Made by a program: the position numbers and the translations under genes. From Geothrix rubra (GTDB lineage: Bacteria > Acidobacteriota > Holophagae > Holophagales > Holophagaceae), in NCBI RefSeq assembly GCF_030268065.1, contig NZ_BSDD01000006.1, forward strand, positions 62,001 through 126,000: DNA of 64,000 bases, written 5' to 3'. Of the stretch, positions 46,140 to 54,345 are shown piece after piece (the first letter of the stretch is position 1; every line of letters begins with the position of its first letter). Under the pieces are notes generated by a model, which searched no databases, was not told the origin of the DNA, and was given only the letters and a program-made list of their open reading frames with translations.

Positions 46140-46586
46140 ATGCCAAATATCGCCTCGGTGCTCAAGGAAGAGATCCTCCGTCTGGCGCGCAAGGAGGTCA
46201 AATCGGAAACGGAGGCGTTGAAGAAGGCCTCCGCCCACTACCGTTCCGAGATCGCCGCGCTCAAACGGCGGGTCACCGCGCTGGAATCCCAACTCGGCCG
46301 ACTCTCGAAGAAAGCCTCGAAGGCCGGGGCGGAAGAGGGCCCCTCCGCGGGTCCTTCCGGCGCGCGGTTCAGCGCCAAGGGCTTTGCGTCCCGCCGGCAG
46401 CGGCTCGGGCTCTCGGCCGCGGACATGGGGGCCCTTCTCGGGATCTCCGCCCAGACCGTCTACAACTGGGAGAGCGGGAAGACCCGCCCCCGCCCCCAGC
46501 AGCTCGAAGCCTGGGTCGCGGCCCGGGGCCTGGGGAAACGGCGCATCAAGGCCCAGCTCGAAGCCATGGCCGGCAGGACCGAATAG
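46140..46586 (+). CDS. XRE-type HTH protein with N-terminal coiled coil
   Basis: The 148-residue protein has residues 1-65 as a charged helix likely to form a coiled coil (KEEILRLARKEVKSETEALKK..., ALKRRVTALESQLGRL). Residues 85-130 form an XRE helix-turn-helix: LGLSAADMGALLGISAQTVYNWESGKTRP. A Lys/Arg-rich end follows. The start at 46140 places the coiled coil directly at the N-terminus. It lies just left of the island boundary, so it is a chromosomal gene. Target unknown. Confidence 0.85.
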   Translation: MPNIASVLKEEILRLARKEVKSETEALKKASAHYRSEIAALKRRVTALESQLGRLSKKASKAGAEEGPSAGPSGARFSAKGFASRRQRLGLSAADMGALLGISAQTVYNWESGKTRPRPQQLEAWVAARGLGKRRIKAQLEAMAGRTE

Positions 46587-46753
46587 CCACCCCACCCGGG
46601 CCCAGGGGTGCCTTGGGAGGAAGGCCGAACGGAATCATTTCGGCCGTGGGTTCCCCTGGCCACCCACGACCCGGATCGAGGGCGAGGAGCCGGGACGGGT
46701 TTTCTGCACCGTTTCTACACGGATGACCCAGGATGGCCCGGAAGGAAGAGTGC

Positions 46754-46783
46754 AAAAAGAAACCCACTGATAAATCAGTGGGT
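46754..46783 (-). terminator. rho-independent terminator of the original tRNA-Glu gene
   Basis: On the minus strand a perfect 9-bp stem ACCCACTGA / TCAGTGGGT with a 4-nt loop is followed by TTCTTTTT. It lies 4 bp after the CCA end of the tRNA-Glu fragment, where a tRNA terminator is expected. Confidence 0.8.
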
Positions 46784-46787
46784 CTGC

Positions 46788-46831
46788 TGGTAGGGCTAAC
46801 GGGATTCGAACCCGTGTTATCGCTGTGAAAG
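46788..46831 (-). other. tRNA-Glu 3' fragment, attachment site of the island
   Basis: Minus strand, reading 46831 to 46788: anticodon loop CTTTCAC (anticodon TTC, Glu), anticodon-stem 3' arm AGCGA, variable TAAC, T-arm ACGGG-TTCGAAT-CCCGT, acceptor TAGCCCT, then ACCA. Upstream sequence does not pair to give the 5' half (no AGGGCTA acceptor, no D-arm), so the gene is cut in the anticodon loop, a known crossover place for tyrosine integrases. The intact copy should be at the other end of the island, outside the window. Confidence 0.8.
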
Positions 46832-47005
46832 GCGACAGAATGGCATGATCTGACACGCATAGACTCATATTAAAGAAAATCGAACATCAAAAAAAACAAT
46901 TACTTACGCAATGTGATGCCTGACGGTGTCTGCGCGTGTCAGAAGCGATTTGCAGGATATTTTGGAGAAAAGGGGTGTCAGACTGGTCCCGTAACGGAGC
47001 CAAAA

Positions 47006-48304
47006 ATGGCGCAACGGAAACGCCTCGCCAAGATCGACAGCCCCACGGCACGCGCGACCCTGGAACCCCGCAAGACGCCCTACTGGCGGCCCCTCTCGCT
47101 GGGCCGGGCCATCGGCTACGCCAAGGGCAAGCGGGGCGGATCCTGGGTGGCCATGGCGCACATCAAGCAGGCGAAACCCGCACGACGCCAGATGGTGCTG
47201 GGCGTGGCCGACGACCAGCTCCCCGCCGACGGCCTGCAGGTGCTCAGCTACGACCAGGCCTTCAAGAAAGCGCTCACCTGGTTCGAGGACGAACTCCGCC
47301 GAGCCAAGGGGCTGGATGTCCCCACAGGCCCCTTCACCATTGCAGACGCATGCAAGGACTACCTCGCCGATTTCGAGCTGCGCTCCAAGAAGTCGCTCCA
47401 GAGCACGCGGGCCACCATCCAGGCCCACATCCTCCCGAGGCTGGGGAAGATCGAAGTGAACGACCTCTCATCCACACGCATCGAGAAGTGGCTGGCGGAG
47501 CTCGTGTCGCTCCCCCCGCGGGTCCGGACTCGGAAGGGCGCACCCCAGCAGTACAAGGAACCCAGGAACGACGAGGAGTCCAGGCGACGGCGCATGTGCA
47601 CCTGCAACCGCGTCTACACGATCCTGAAGGCGATCCTCAACCGGGCCTACCAGCGAGGTCATGCGTCCAGCGACAGGGCCTGGAAGGCCGTGAAAGCCTT
47701 CCGGAAGGTGGAGTCGGCGCGCATCAACCATTTGGAGCCTGTCGATCAGATCCGCTTGGTAAACGCTTGCCCGCCCGGGTTGAAGGAACTGGTTCAGGCA
47801 GCCCTGTTGACTGGGGCGAGGTACGGGGAATTGGCGCGGTTCCAAGTTCGCGATTTCAGTCGATCCTCCCAATCCTTATTTGTCGAGTACGCCAAATCCA
47901 TGAAACCGAGACATATCCCCTTGACCGAAGAAGGGATGGCCTTTTTCGAAGCTTTGACTGCCGGGCGGAAGGGAAATGAGCCCCTCTTGGTCAAAGCCAA
48001 CGGGGAGCCCTGGGGCAAGAACCACCATGTTCGGGTTCTGGAGGAAGTCTTCGAACAGGCCAAGATCCGGCCGGTGTTGACCTTTCACGAACTCCGGCAC
48101 ACCTATGCGGTCACGCTGCTTAGGGCCGGGGTGGATCTTCCGGCTGTGGCCAAGCTCCTCGGGCATGCCGACACCCGGATGGTGGAGAAGCATTACGGGC
48201 ACTTCACGCCGGATTGGGCGGCCAGTGTGCTCAGGGACAAGGTGAAACGGCTCGGGATTGCGGGTGGCGAGAAGTTAGCCAGCCTGAAGATTCAGGGAGC
48301 ATGA
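47006..48304 (+). CDS. int: tyrosine recombinase/integrase
   Basis: The 432-residue phage-type integrase has a SAM-like core-binding domain at about residues 110-235 and a catalytic domain at 240-410. The catalytic residues are R272 (GARYGEL), a Lys near 297-300, H361 and R364 (HELRHTYA), H387 (LLGHAD) and the nucleophile Y397 (EKHYGHF). I chose the ATG at 47006 with GGAG 6 nt upstream; an in-frame GTG at 46913 would add 31 residues of unlikely sequence. It mediates integration at the adjacent tRNA-Glu site. Confidence 0.95.
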   Translation: MAQRKRLAKIDSPTARATLEPRKTPYWRPLSLGRAIGYAKGKRGGSWVAMAHIKQAKPARRQMVLGVADDQLPADGLQVLSYDQAFKKALTWFEDELRRAKGLDVPTGPFTIADACKDYLADFELRSKKSLQSTRATIQAHILPRLGKIEVNDLSSTRIEKWLAELVSLPPRVRTRKGAPQQYKEPRNDEESRRRRMCTCNRVYTILKAILNRAYQRGHASSDRAWKAVKAFRKVESARINHLEPVDQIRLVNACPPGLKELVQAALLTGARYGELARFQVRDFSRSSQSLFVEYAKSMKPRHIPLTEEGMAFFEALTAGRKGNEPLLVKANGEPWGKNHHVRVLEEVFEQAKIRPVLTFHELRHTYAVTLLRAGVDLPAVAKLLGHADTRMVEKHYGHFTPDWAASVLRDKVKRLGIAGGEKLASLKIQGA

Positions 48305-48442
48305 TTTGTTGCTTCTGTGCGACATGGGAATGTGGCATCCGCCAGGGATGTCGCGAACCTATTCCCATATTTTTTCCGGGCAGTCCTTTGCTCGCTGAGT
48401 TGATAGGCCAAGAGGGCTAAGAAGATTATGGCTCTCGGGAAT

Positions 48443-48467
48443 CCACACCTGCTGTGGGTTTTCTTGT
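48443..48467 (+). terminator. terminator downstream of integrase
   Basis: CCACA and TGTGG flank a 5-nt loop (48443-48457), followed by GTTTTCTTGTTTT. The stem is short but the U-tract is clear. The rest of the 262-bp gap shows no gene. Confidence 0.5.
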
Positions 48468-48566
48468 TTTCAAGATCAGGATGTTGCGACGCCTCAGGGA
48501 GGTATCCCAGTGCGGGATTACGAGGGCAGACACCTGGCTCCGCGCATATCCTGTGGTGGATTTTGA

Positions 48567-49679
48567 TTATCTAATTTGTATATCTGGGGTTGTTCTCCGT
48601 TGATAGACTTCCCTGAGATCGAGCCGCCTGGAGGTGGTTCGGTCAATGCTGAATTCGAAGACCTCTATTTGAAATTCAGGCAGGTCGAGGTCTGCCATCT
48701 TCACAAGATAGGTGAAGTTGCTGTAGAGCGTCACAAGGGCGAACACGGTTGGATGAGAATAGCCAAGCACAACTGTGTGGCCATCACTTGGCATGAAGGC
48801 GCTAGGTCCGTACGGAAACGATTGGACGAAGCGGGTATCCACTGTGACATCCTCAGAGCCTTGAAGCGGTTCATGAACGATCTCGTTCCCTCGGATGTAC
48901 TCCCGTAGGGGGGTGAACTCCGGCTGGAGTACATATTCAGCTCCTTTACACACCGCGAGGAGGTTGTATGCAATCTTGGCAATCGCCCTGTGATTCTCGT
49001 CTGGGCAAACTTGAACCTCGACGGCAACAACTCCTGGTGGAGCCGGTTCAACCTTCAATTGGCTCCCCTGGACTTGTGTGTAGATTTGCGACCAAACACG
49101 AGTGAGTACAGCAATGAACTCTTCGCCCTCGGCCTGGCTCGCGGCTCGGATATACAGGTCCTTATGCCGGTGAAGGACAATGCGAGGGTCCTTGGACTTG
49201 ATTGGGTCTCCGACCTTAATAAAGACCTTATTGATGGCCCCGTTTCCGATTTTCTTATCGACCAAAGAAATCAGTACTCGCATCTCATCGGGATCACTTC
49301 CTGCAAACGCAATCCGAGGAGGTACCGGCTCGGGTTCCTTTTCGAGGCGGATCTGGGGGAGAATCTCGACTTTCATTCGGTTGGTAATGCGAACATCCTC
49401 CCAGCGCCCTTCCGGTGAGACACGAAGGTTGTCACCCCCCAAGTAGGCCGGGAAGGATTCGGGCAAGGCGTTGCCGACCCTTGCTAGGGAGAATATCGAA
49501 CTCTCCGCAAGACGTTGGTCAATGGTTGAGAAGCCTGTATTACAGTCCTTGCAAACAAGGTTTGTGATGAGGTTCCCCCCGAGGGACTTTTGAACGACAT
49601 GTTCCTCGGAAGGGGAGCGGTGGTTGCCGCAGTAAATGCAAAGGATTTGCTCCATTTTCTTCGTGTCGGAGCGTTTCAT
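48567..49679 (-). CDS. HNH endonuclease-like protein
   Basis: The 370-residue protein has an N-terminal HNH_5-type nuclease module: CIYCG (Cys14, Cys17), SEEHVVQKSLGG (His27), then LVCKDCNTGF (Cys43, Cys46, Asn47). Four cysteines bind zinc around the HNH site. The remaining 310 residues match nothing I know and may recognise a target. The start could also be the ATG at 49655 (MEQILCIYCG). Lower GC and different codon use than the chromosome indicate recent transfer. It probably has a defence or mobile-element role; that part is inference. Confidence 0.8.
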   Translation of the reverse strand: MKRSDTKKMEQILCIYCGNHRSPSEEHVVQKSLGGNLITNLVCKDCNTGFSTIDQRLAESSIFSLARVGNALPESFPAYLGGDNLRVSPEGRWEDVRITNRMKVEILPQIRLEKEPEPVPPRIAFAGSDPDEMRVLISLVDKKIGNGAINKVFIKVGDPIKSKDPRIVLHRHKDLYIRAASQAEGEEFIAVLTRVWSQIYTQVQGSQLKVEPAPPGVVAVEVQVCPDENHRAIAKIAYNLLAVCKGAEYVLQPEFTPLREYIRGNEIVHEPLQGSEDVTVDTRFVQSFPYGPSAFMPSDGHTVVLGYSHPTVFALVTLYSNFTYLVKMADLDLPEFQIEVFEFSIDRTTSRRLDLREVYQRRTTPDIQIR

Positions 49680-49754
49680 TCTGGCCTCCAGCGGTGAGAT
49701 TCCTAGCTCCGCGGTTTAGGATTCTCGCCCCATTTCCAGTGGGGCAGGGAGGTC

Positions 49755-51236
49755 CTATACTTGGCCCTCTCCGTGTGGTTGGTGTGCCAGTGGGTTGGGC
49801 CCCTGAGCATCAAGGTCCCATCTGATACGCCAAGCTCGCCATTCACCTTCGCTTAATCGGTAGCGAACGATATTGCCTTCGTGGAGGCCATTGAGTTCGG
49901 TTTGGACGACGGCATAGAACCGTATGCGGTCATCCTGGGCCACCCCGTTGGCGAAACGCTGGAGCAGTTCTTGGGCCTGAGGCGGGGACATGGCTTCCTT
50001 AACGATCTGCTGAACGGCCTGTCGGAGGATCTCTCGGTAACGAAGTCGGAAGGGGTCCGGCTCTCCAAGAGCCTGCTGAACCACCTGGTATTCCTTGCAG
50101 GATCGTTCGTAGGCCCAGATGAAGACGTCGCGGAGCAGCTCGATCCGATTGAGTTCGTAGATGGCCAGGATCCCGTCGGTATAAGCGTCTCCAGGGACAC
50201 CCGCAAAGGAGATGGGGCAGAGGTTTTCACGGATGAATGGAATGTTCGCCGCCAGCCGCGAAGTCCGCTTGTTCACATCGATGAAGGGCTGAAGATAGGG
50301 AATGTGGACCAGGGCGAAGAATGCCTGCTCGAAGGGGTCCTGGATTTCTTGGGCGGTGTAAAGGAACTGCCGGAAACATTCCTCAATGAGGCTGGGTACT
50401 TCCATGGGGCGATAGGCCGTCCCCAATACGCCCACAGCCCCTACGCGCAACCGGCCGCTGTCTGCTGGATCGCCTAAGAGATTCTCGGAAAGCAAGGCAT
50501 GCAGGTTCCGAAGAGTGTGGAGGTTGAAGCTGATCTGTTCCGCCTGCTCGACTAGGTACTCGATGGCCGCCTTGTGGTTCAGGATCATTTGGGTTTCTTT
50601 GATATCCTTCCCCTCGGCCTGTTGGCCTGCCCGTACGAGCTGGGCTGTATCCAATAACGAGTAGGTGTTCCCCTCCAGGCGGCTTGAGTTGAAGGACAGA
50701 TCGATCAGGAGGCGTTCCAGGATCTGGCGGGCGTAGGTTCCGGCCTTCGGCTCGATCACCCGGGGTTGACCTAGGCTCTGCAGGTGGATTCTGGTCTTCT
50801 CCGACAGGTAGAAACTCTGGTTGGGGCGGTAGGCCTCTAGGAACTCTCGTTGGTATCCGATTGGGGTGCGAAGAGATAGAGGTTTTCGGATGTCCTCCCG
50901 CAGGATCGCTGATGCAGCAGAGAGCGGCGGGTAATCTTCTGGGATTGGTCTCGCGGGGGCGGGGGCTTGGGGTAGGGGGATAGCCAGGTAATAGCGTGCG
51001 CCCCTGGTCACCCCTTCCATCCGCAGCTGCTTGGCTTTGACTAGCGTGCTTAGGAGTTTTTGAGCTTTTCGGCGTTTTCCTGCCAAATCAGGCAGGTTCA
51101 ACACATCCTTAAGCGCAAGGCCATTCTGAGCCCCGGCTGCCGCTTCGAGGATGCTCTGGATTAGGGGATCTTGGGTGAGGGGTGTCATGAATTGCACCAA
51201 TTGATCCCAGTATTGTGCCGAATTGAACCTGGTCAA
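49755..51236 (-). CDS. Fic-family protein with divergent active-site motif
   Basis: The 493-residue protein has a Fic core at residues 180-380. The inhibitory-helix motif SSRLEGN (184-190) is intact, as in N-terminally inhibited Fic AMPylases. The active-site loop reads YLQPFIDVNKRTSR (314-327), where canonical Fic has HPFxxGNGR, so the catalytic His is Gln316 and two loop glycines are gone. Residues 38-86 look like a winged helix. COG3177-like relatives with this loop exist, but activity is uncertain. Low GC relative to the chromosome. Three ATTGCACC sites flank its 5' end. Confidence 0.88.
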   Translation of the reverse strand: MTRFNSAQYWDQLVQFMTPLTQDPLIQSILEAAAGAQNGLALKDVLNLPDLAGKRRKAQKLLSTLVKAKQLRMEGVTRGARYYLAIPLPQAPAPARPIPEDYPPLSAASAILREDIRKPLSLRTPIGYQREFLEAYRPNQSFYLSEKTRIHLQSLGQPRVIEPKAGTYARQILERLLIDLSFNSSRLEGNTYSLLDTAQLVRAGQQAEGKDIKETQMILNHKAAIEYLVEQAEQISFNLHTLRNLHALLSENLLGDPADSGRLRVGAVGVLGTAYRPMEVPSLIEECFRQFLYTAQEIQDPFEQAFFALVHIPYLQPFIDVNKRTSRLAANIPFIRENLCPISFAGVPGDAYTDGILAIYELNRIELLRDVFIWAYERSCKEYQVVQQALGEPDPFRLRYREILRQAVQQIVKEAMSPPQAQELLQRFANGVAQDDRIRFYAVVQTELNGLHEGNIVRYRLSEGEWRAWRIRWDLDAQGPNPLAHQPHGEGQV

Positions 51237-51346
51237 GGTGTAATTTGATGCTGTGACTAAAAGATGTTAAGTCGGTTAACTTCGGATTGAACCGGGCCTT
51301 GGGAATAATGGGGGTGCAATTCTATTGGGATGGCCAAGATTGCACC
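51191..51346. repeat. three ATTGCACC sites around the Fic promoter
   Basis: GGTGCAAT at 51313-51320 and ATTGCACC at 51339-51346 are an 8-bp inverted repeat, centred about 93 bp before the Fic start. A third ATTGCACC (51191-51198) lies within codons 13-16 of the gene. A GTTAA/TTAAC inverted repeat lies between them. Such spaced sites suggest an operator, perhaps for the protein's own winged-helix part. Confidence 0.4.
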
Positions 51347-51399
51347 AACGGCACAAAGGAGGGGGTGCGTGTCTATTCCCCTCCACCCCCAGGTGTATG

Positions 51400-51486
51400 T
51401 CTTCGCCGCTCCCGGCAAGCCTCAAGACGGCCCCCTAAAGGGACCCCCGACTTGAGGCCGCTACGCTTTGCCGGAATCGGCGAAGA
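51400..51486. repeat. 87-bp imperfect palindrome (three-segment stem)
   Basis: Three paired segments are nested: TCTTCGCCG/CGGCGAAGA (9 bp, outermost), CCGGCA/TGCCGG, and CCTCAAG/CTTGAGG (7 bp, inner), with unequal bulges. The centre holds GGCCCCCT...AGGGACCCCC. No U-tract on either side. Could be a structured RNA, a replication or transfer element, or a dispersed REP-like repeat. Confidence 0.55.
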
Positions 51487-51629
51487 CAAAAGGGGGGCTG
51501 CCATGAGGGGAATGGGTAGGTTTGGAAATCCTGCAAACCCCTGAAACCACCGTCTTCTTGGTCGGCCGAAGGGAAGGTTTTTCACCCAGCTTTTTTCAAA
51601 TGGGCAATCTAGGAAGAAGGAGTGGGCCC

Positions 51630-51818
51630 ATGATCACCTTCGATCCCCAAGACGAACGGAGGCCTGCGCTTCGCCTGGAGCGAACAGGTCGTGATGGCGA
51701 TGAGGGCACGGCGAAACGGAAGCCCGAGCATCAACCGGAACAGCCCCAGGAAGCCCTGGGCAACGCCTTGTCTGAGATCTCTGTGTGCCAAGCATCAGTT
51801 CCACCAGCACCTAAATAG
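51630..51818 (+). CDS. hypothetical 62-residue protein
   Basis: From the ATG at 51630, with AAGGAG seven bases before it, a hydrophilic, Glu/Arg/Gln-rich peptide is encoded (DPQDERRPALRLERTG near the start, then PEHQPEQPQEALG). No family recognised. The good ribosome site is the only real support. Confidence 0.35.
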   Translation: MITFDPQDERRPALRLERTGRDGDEGTAKRKPEHQPEQPQEALGNALSEISVCQASVPPAPK

Positions 51819-51956
51819 CCTCTCGGGCCAACTCCCGCACTCACTCACTTCTCTGCTCGGGTTCACCTGGTAAAGAAAGCACCGGGCAAGGAGGGGGACT
51901 CTCCTGAAGCTGCAGGTGGTCACCGTGGGCAGGAGAGGTTCGTTCAGCCGTGAATG

Positions 51957-51977
51957 CTGTTCACGATTCGTGAACAG
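51957..51977. promoter_or_regulatory. perfect 21-bp palindrome
   Basis: CTGTTCACGA and TCGTGAACAG flank a single central T. A related GTTCA...TGAA arrangement lies 15 bp to the left. It lies 350 bp before the mobilization genes and may be an operator for them, or part of the transfer origin region. Confidence 0.5.
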
Positions 51978-52325
51978 GGACTGCTCCTGAACAAGGAGCC
52001 CGGACGTCCGTGGGCCAATATTCGGGAGGGATTAAGAAACGGGGCCACCCACGATCGCGAGTGACCCAGTTCTGCAAGATTGGGTCATCGCTGAGAAAGT
52101 TTGAGTCAGCGAGAGCCCTCGCAGGCACTACATCTGGTTGGCTGTGTAGCGTTTCGTAAGCTGGTCGTGTAGGCCGTGCGGGCGATCGAAAGATCGAACC
52201 CTCTGGGTGGCAAGTTCGGCGTGGCGCGTGACTGTGGCGCCCGATGGGCGAAGCCCTGTCTTTCGACAGTTTGGCGATGGTGCATTCGCGTGGCGCGATG
52301 CGGTGAACAGAACAGGAGATGCAAC
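51978..52325. other. non-coding region before mobilization genes, possible oriT
   Basis: No credible gene. It contains short repeats (GATCGAAA-GATCGAA near 52188, CTGTC/GACAG hairpin near 52256) and directly precedes an RHH gene and a relaxase gene, the usual place of an origin of transfer. No nic consensus recognised. Confidence 0.35.
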
Positions 52326-52790
52326 ATGAACGAACGAAGAATCCGATCAGCACTGGTTTCCGGAGATGCCAGAACCGTGGTGCATGCCCGGATCGGGGCG
52401 GATCGATGCGAGGTCCTGGATGAGCTGGCCAAGCGCCAAGGCGTGTCCCAGACCCAGGCGCTTCGAAACCTGCTGGACGATGCGCGGGAGCGGATGGCCG
52501 AGGAGAATTTCGGGCCGAGGCTTGATGCCCTCGCACGAACTCTGACTGGCGTCGTCGAGCAGCAGGCCCGCCACGCGACCAGGATCGAGGCCGTGGTGGC
52601 CATCATCCGCAAGGTGGAGGAGGGCCAGGCCGAGCGGGAGGCCCAGATCCTCCAGACGCTGGCGGTGCTGACGAGCCTTGCCCAGCACATCTACGCCTAC
52701 CTGATGGGTGTGGTGGAGTCGAGCCCACGGGCGGCGGACATCACGGCCTCGGGAAAAGCGAAGCTCCAGACCCTCCGTGGAGAGGGCTGA
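52326..52790 (+). CDS. ribbon-helix-helix/MobC-like mobilization accessory protein
   Basis: The 154-residue protein has residues 19-55 with the RHH pattern (VVHARIGADRCEVLDELAKRQGVSQTQALRNLL), followed by a long helical, likely coiled-coil, stretch (55-130). AGGAGA before the ATG. It ends 1 bp before the relaxase gene. Such proteins bind oriT and help load the relaxase. The role is inferred from fold pattern and place. Confidence 0.75.
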   Translation: MNERRIRSALVSGDARTVVHARIGADRCEVLDELAKRQGVSQTQALRNLLDDARERMAEENFGPRLDALARTLTGVVEQQARHATRIEAVVAIIRKVEEGQAEREAQILQTLAVLTSLAQHIYAYLMGVVESSPRAADITASGKAKLQTLRGEG

Positions 52791-52791
52791 G

Positions 52792-54345
52792 ATGGCCATC
52801 ATCAAGCCCGGCTTCCGGCCGGGATTCCGGGGGCGCACATCCCCTCCCAGCCTGGGTCGGCGTGCATACTACCTGGCGGCCCAGCAAGGCCGGGATTCGG
52901 CGCGTCTCCTGGGCATGGAGGGGCAGGAGCTCACCCCAACCCAGGGCATCGAAGCCATGGGCGGGGAGATGGCGCCGTACCACGAGATCATCGTGGCGCC
53001 CTCCGAAGCGGAGTGCCGGACGATCCTCGAGCGGAATCCCTCCAATCCTTCGAGGGCGGCGGAGGAGGCTGGCCAGCGCCTAGTCAGGGCCTATGCCAAG
53101 GGGCGCCCTTACCTCCTCGCCATCCACGAGCAGGATGGGCGCTTCCACTTCCACATCGCCGTTCGCGGGAGCATGCCCGAGCAAGCCCTGGGGCGCCACG
53201 GATCCATGCAGAAACATTGGGATCGGGAGATCTTCGGGGACGAACTACTGATCCAGGACTGGGAGGCCCACCAACGGTTCAGGGCGGAGAAGGTCCGGCT
53301 CCAGGAGGTCATTCGGGAACAGAAGGAAAACGAACGCCAGCGCCGGGAGGCCGTGAAGCGGGCCGAACCCGGACGCAAGGCCGAGGCCGCCCGGCCCTTC
53401 GAGCGGAAGACTCGGCTGCTCATCGAGCGGCGCTTCCTGACGGAGACGGCCGCGCTGCGGGCCCGCTACGAGTCCCGGGAGATGTCCGGCAGCCCACGGC
53501 ACCAGGCGGAGCTGGAACAGGTGGCGCATCGGCGCACCGGGGCCCTGCGTCGGCTGGAGAGGCGTGAGACCTCCCGGGAGCTTGGCGTGGCCAAGGCCCG
53601 TCTGAGTAGGGCCGTGGACCGGGGCGGCCGCGTGGTGCAGCGCGGGACTCGGGCGGAGGGCCGTGTGGGACGCATGGCCCTGGACAAGGCCGTGAAGGAA
53701 CTCGGGGTCCCTGCCCCTTTCCGGAAAGTGAGCCGTGCGGGCTTGGTGTTGGCTCAGGAGGCGGCCCAAGCCACACTGCGGGCTTCCCTGGAAGCGGCCA
53801 AGGCCGCTGCCAGGAGCGGAGTCCACGTGGGCCAGGCCTCCGTGAAGCTGGCCACAGGCCTGGCTGCGGCTTTGCCGACCGCCGGGGCCTCTCTGAAGGT
53901 GGCAAGTAACGAGGCAGGCCGGGATCTGGCACAGGCAGGCAAGGAGCTGGGCCAGGGGGCCACCCGCGCCGGAGTCGAACTGGGCAAAGGGGCTGGCCAC
54001 GCCGTGGCTGCAAGCGGCCGGGAGCTGCTGCCCCAGGAGGTCCAGGCGGGCGTCCAGATGGCCGCAACATCAGCCCGGACGGCTACCGGTGCCACCAAGG
54101 ATCTCCTCACACTCTCTCCCCTCTCGCTGGGCAGAACCTTGGCGGGAGGAGCTACGGACCTGGGCGCCACGGCGGCTCGGAGCGCTGGCCTGACAGCCAA
54201 CCTCCCCGAGCCGGTACGCCGGGCCCTGCAAGTGATTGGATGGCTTCCCATCGTGGGGAGCGTCTCGAAGGTTGCCGAGATGGCTGCTGAAACTACGCAA
54301 ACCGTTGCTAATGCCGCATCTCGCGGAGTGGAGATAGACCGATGA
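52792..54345 (+). CDS. relaxase-like mobilization protein
   Basis: The 517-residue protein has in its N-terminal 130 residues the HUH-type features: YHEIIVAPS (His64) and FHFHIAVRG (His119, His121), which would bind the metal at the nicking site. Tyr26/Tyr27 are candidate nucleophiles. Residues 170-260 are charged helices. Residues 290-517 are an unusual Ala/Gly-rich repetitive helix region (A-x-x-G-x-E-L-G type), perhaps membrane-associating. It overlaps the coupling-protein gene by 4 nt. It does not match a MOB class that I can name with confidence. Confidence 0.75.
   Translation: MAIIKPGFRPGFRGRTSPPSLGRRAYYLAAQQGRDSARLLGMEGQELTPTQGIEAMGGEMAPYHEIIVAPSEAECRTILERNPSNPSRAAEEAGQRLVRAYAKGRPYLLAIHEQDGRFHFHIAVRGSMPEQALGRHGSMQKHWDREIFGDELLIQDWEAHQRFRAEKVRLQEVIREQKENERQRREAVKRAEPGRKAEAARPFERKTRLLIERRFLTETAALRARYESREMSGSPRHQAELEQVAHRRTGALRRLERRETSRELGVAKARLSRAVDRGGRVVQRGTRAEGRVGRMALDKAVKELGVPAPFRKVSRAGLVLAQEAAQATLRASLEAAKAAARSGVHVGQASVKLATGLAAALPTAGASLKVASNEAGRDLAQAGKELGQGATRAGVELGKGAGHAVAASGRELLPQEVQAGVQMAATSARTATGATKDLLTLSPLSLGRTLAGGATDLGATAARSAGLTANLPEPVRRALQVIGWLPIVGSVSKVAEMAAETTQTVANAASRGVEIDR

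Noticed and set aside
46788-46870. Complete tRNA-Glu gene
   Set aside because: Only the anticodon loop to CCA is present; no 5' acceptor strand, D-arm or anticodon 5' stem can be found upstream.
51400-51486. Integron attC site
   Set aside because: The ends lack the GTTRRRY/RYYYAAC core sites and no integron integrase is present.
51957-51977. LexA/SOS box
   Set aside because: CTGT and ACAG are there, but the spacing is 13 bp instead of 8 and the repeat is a full-length palindrome.
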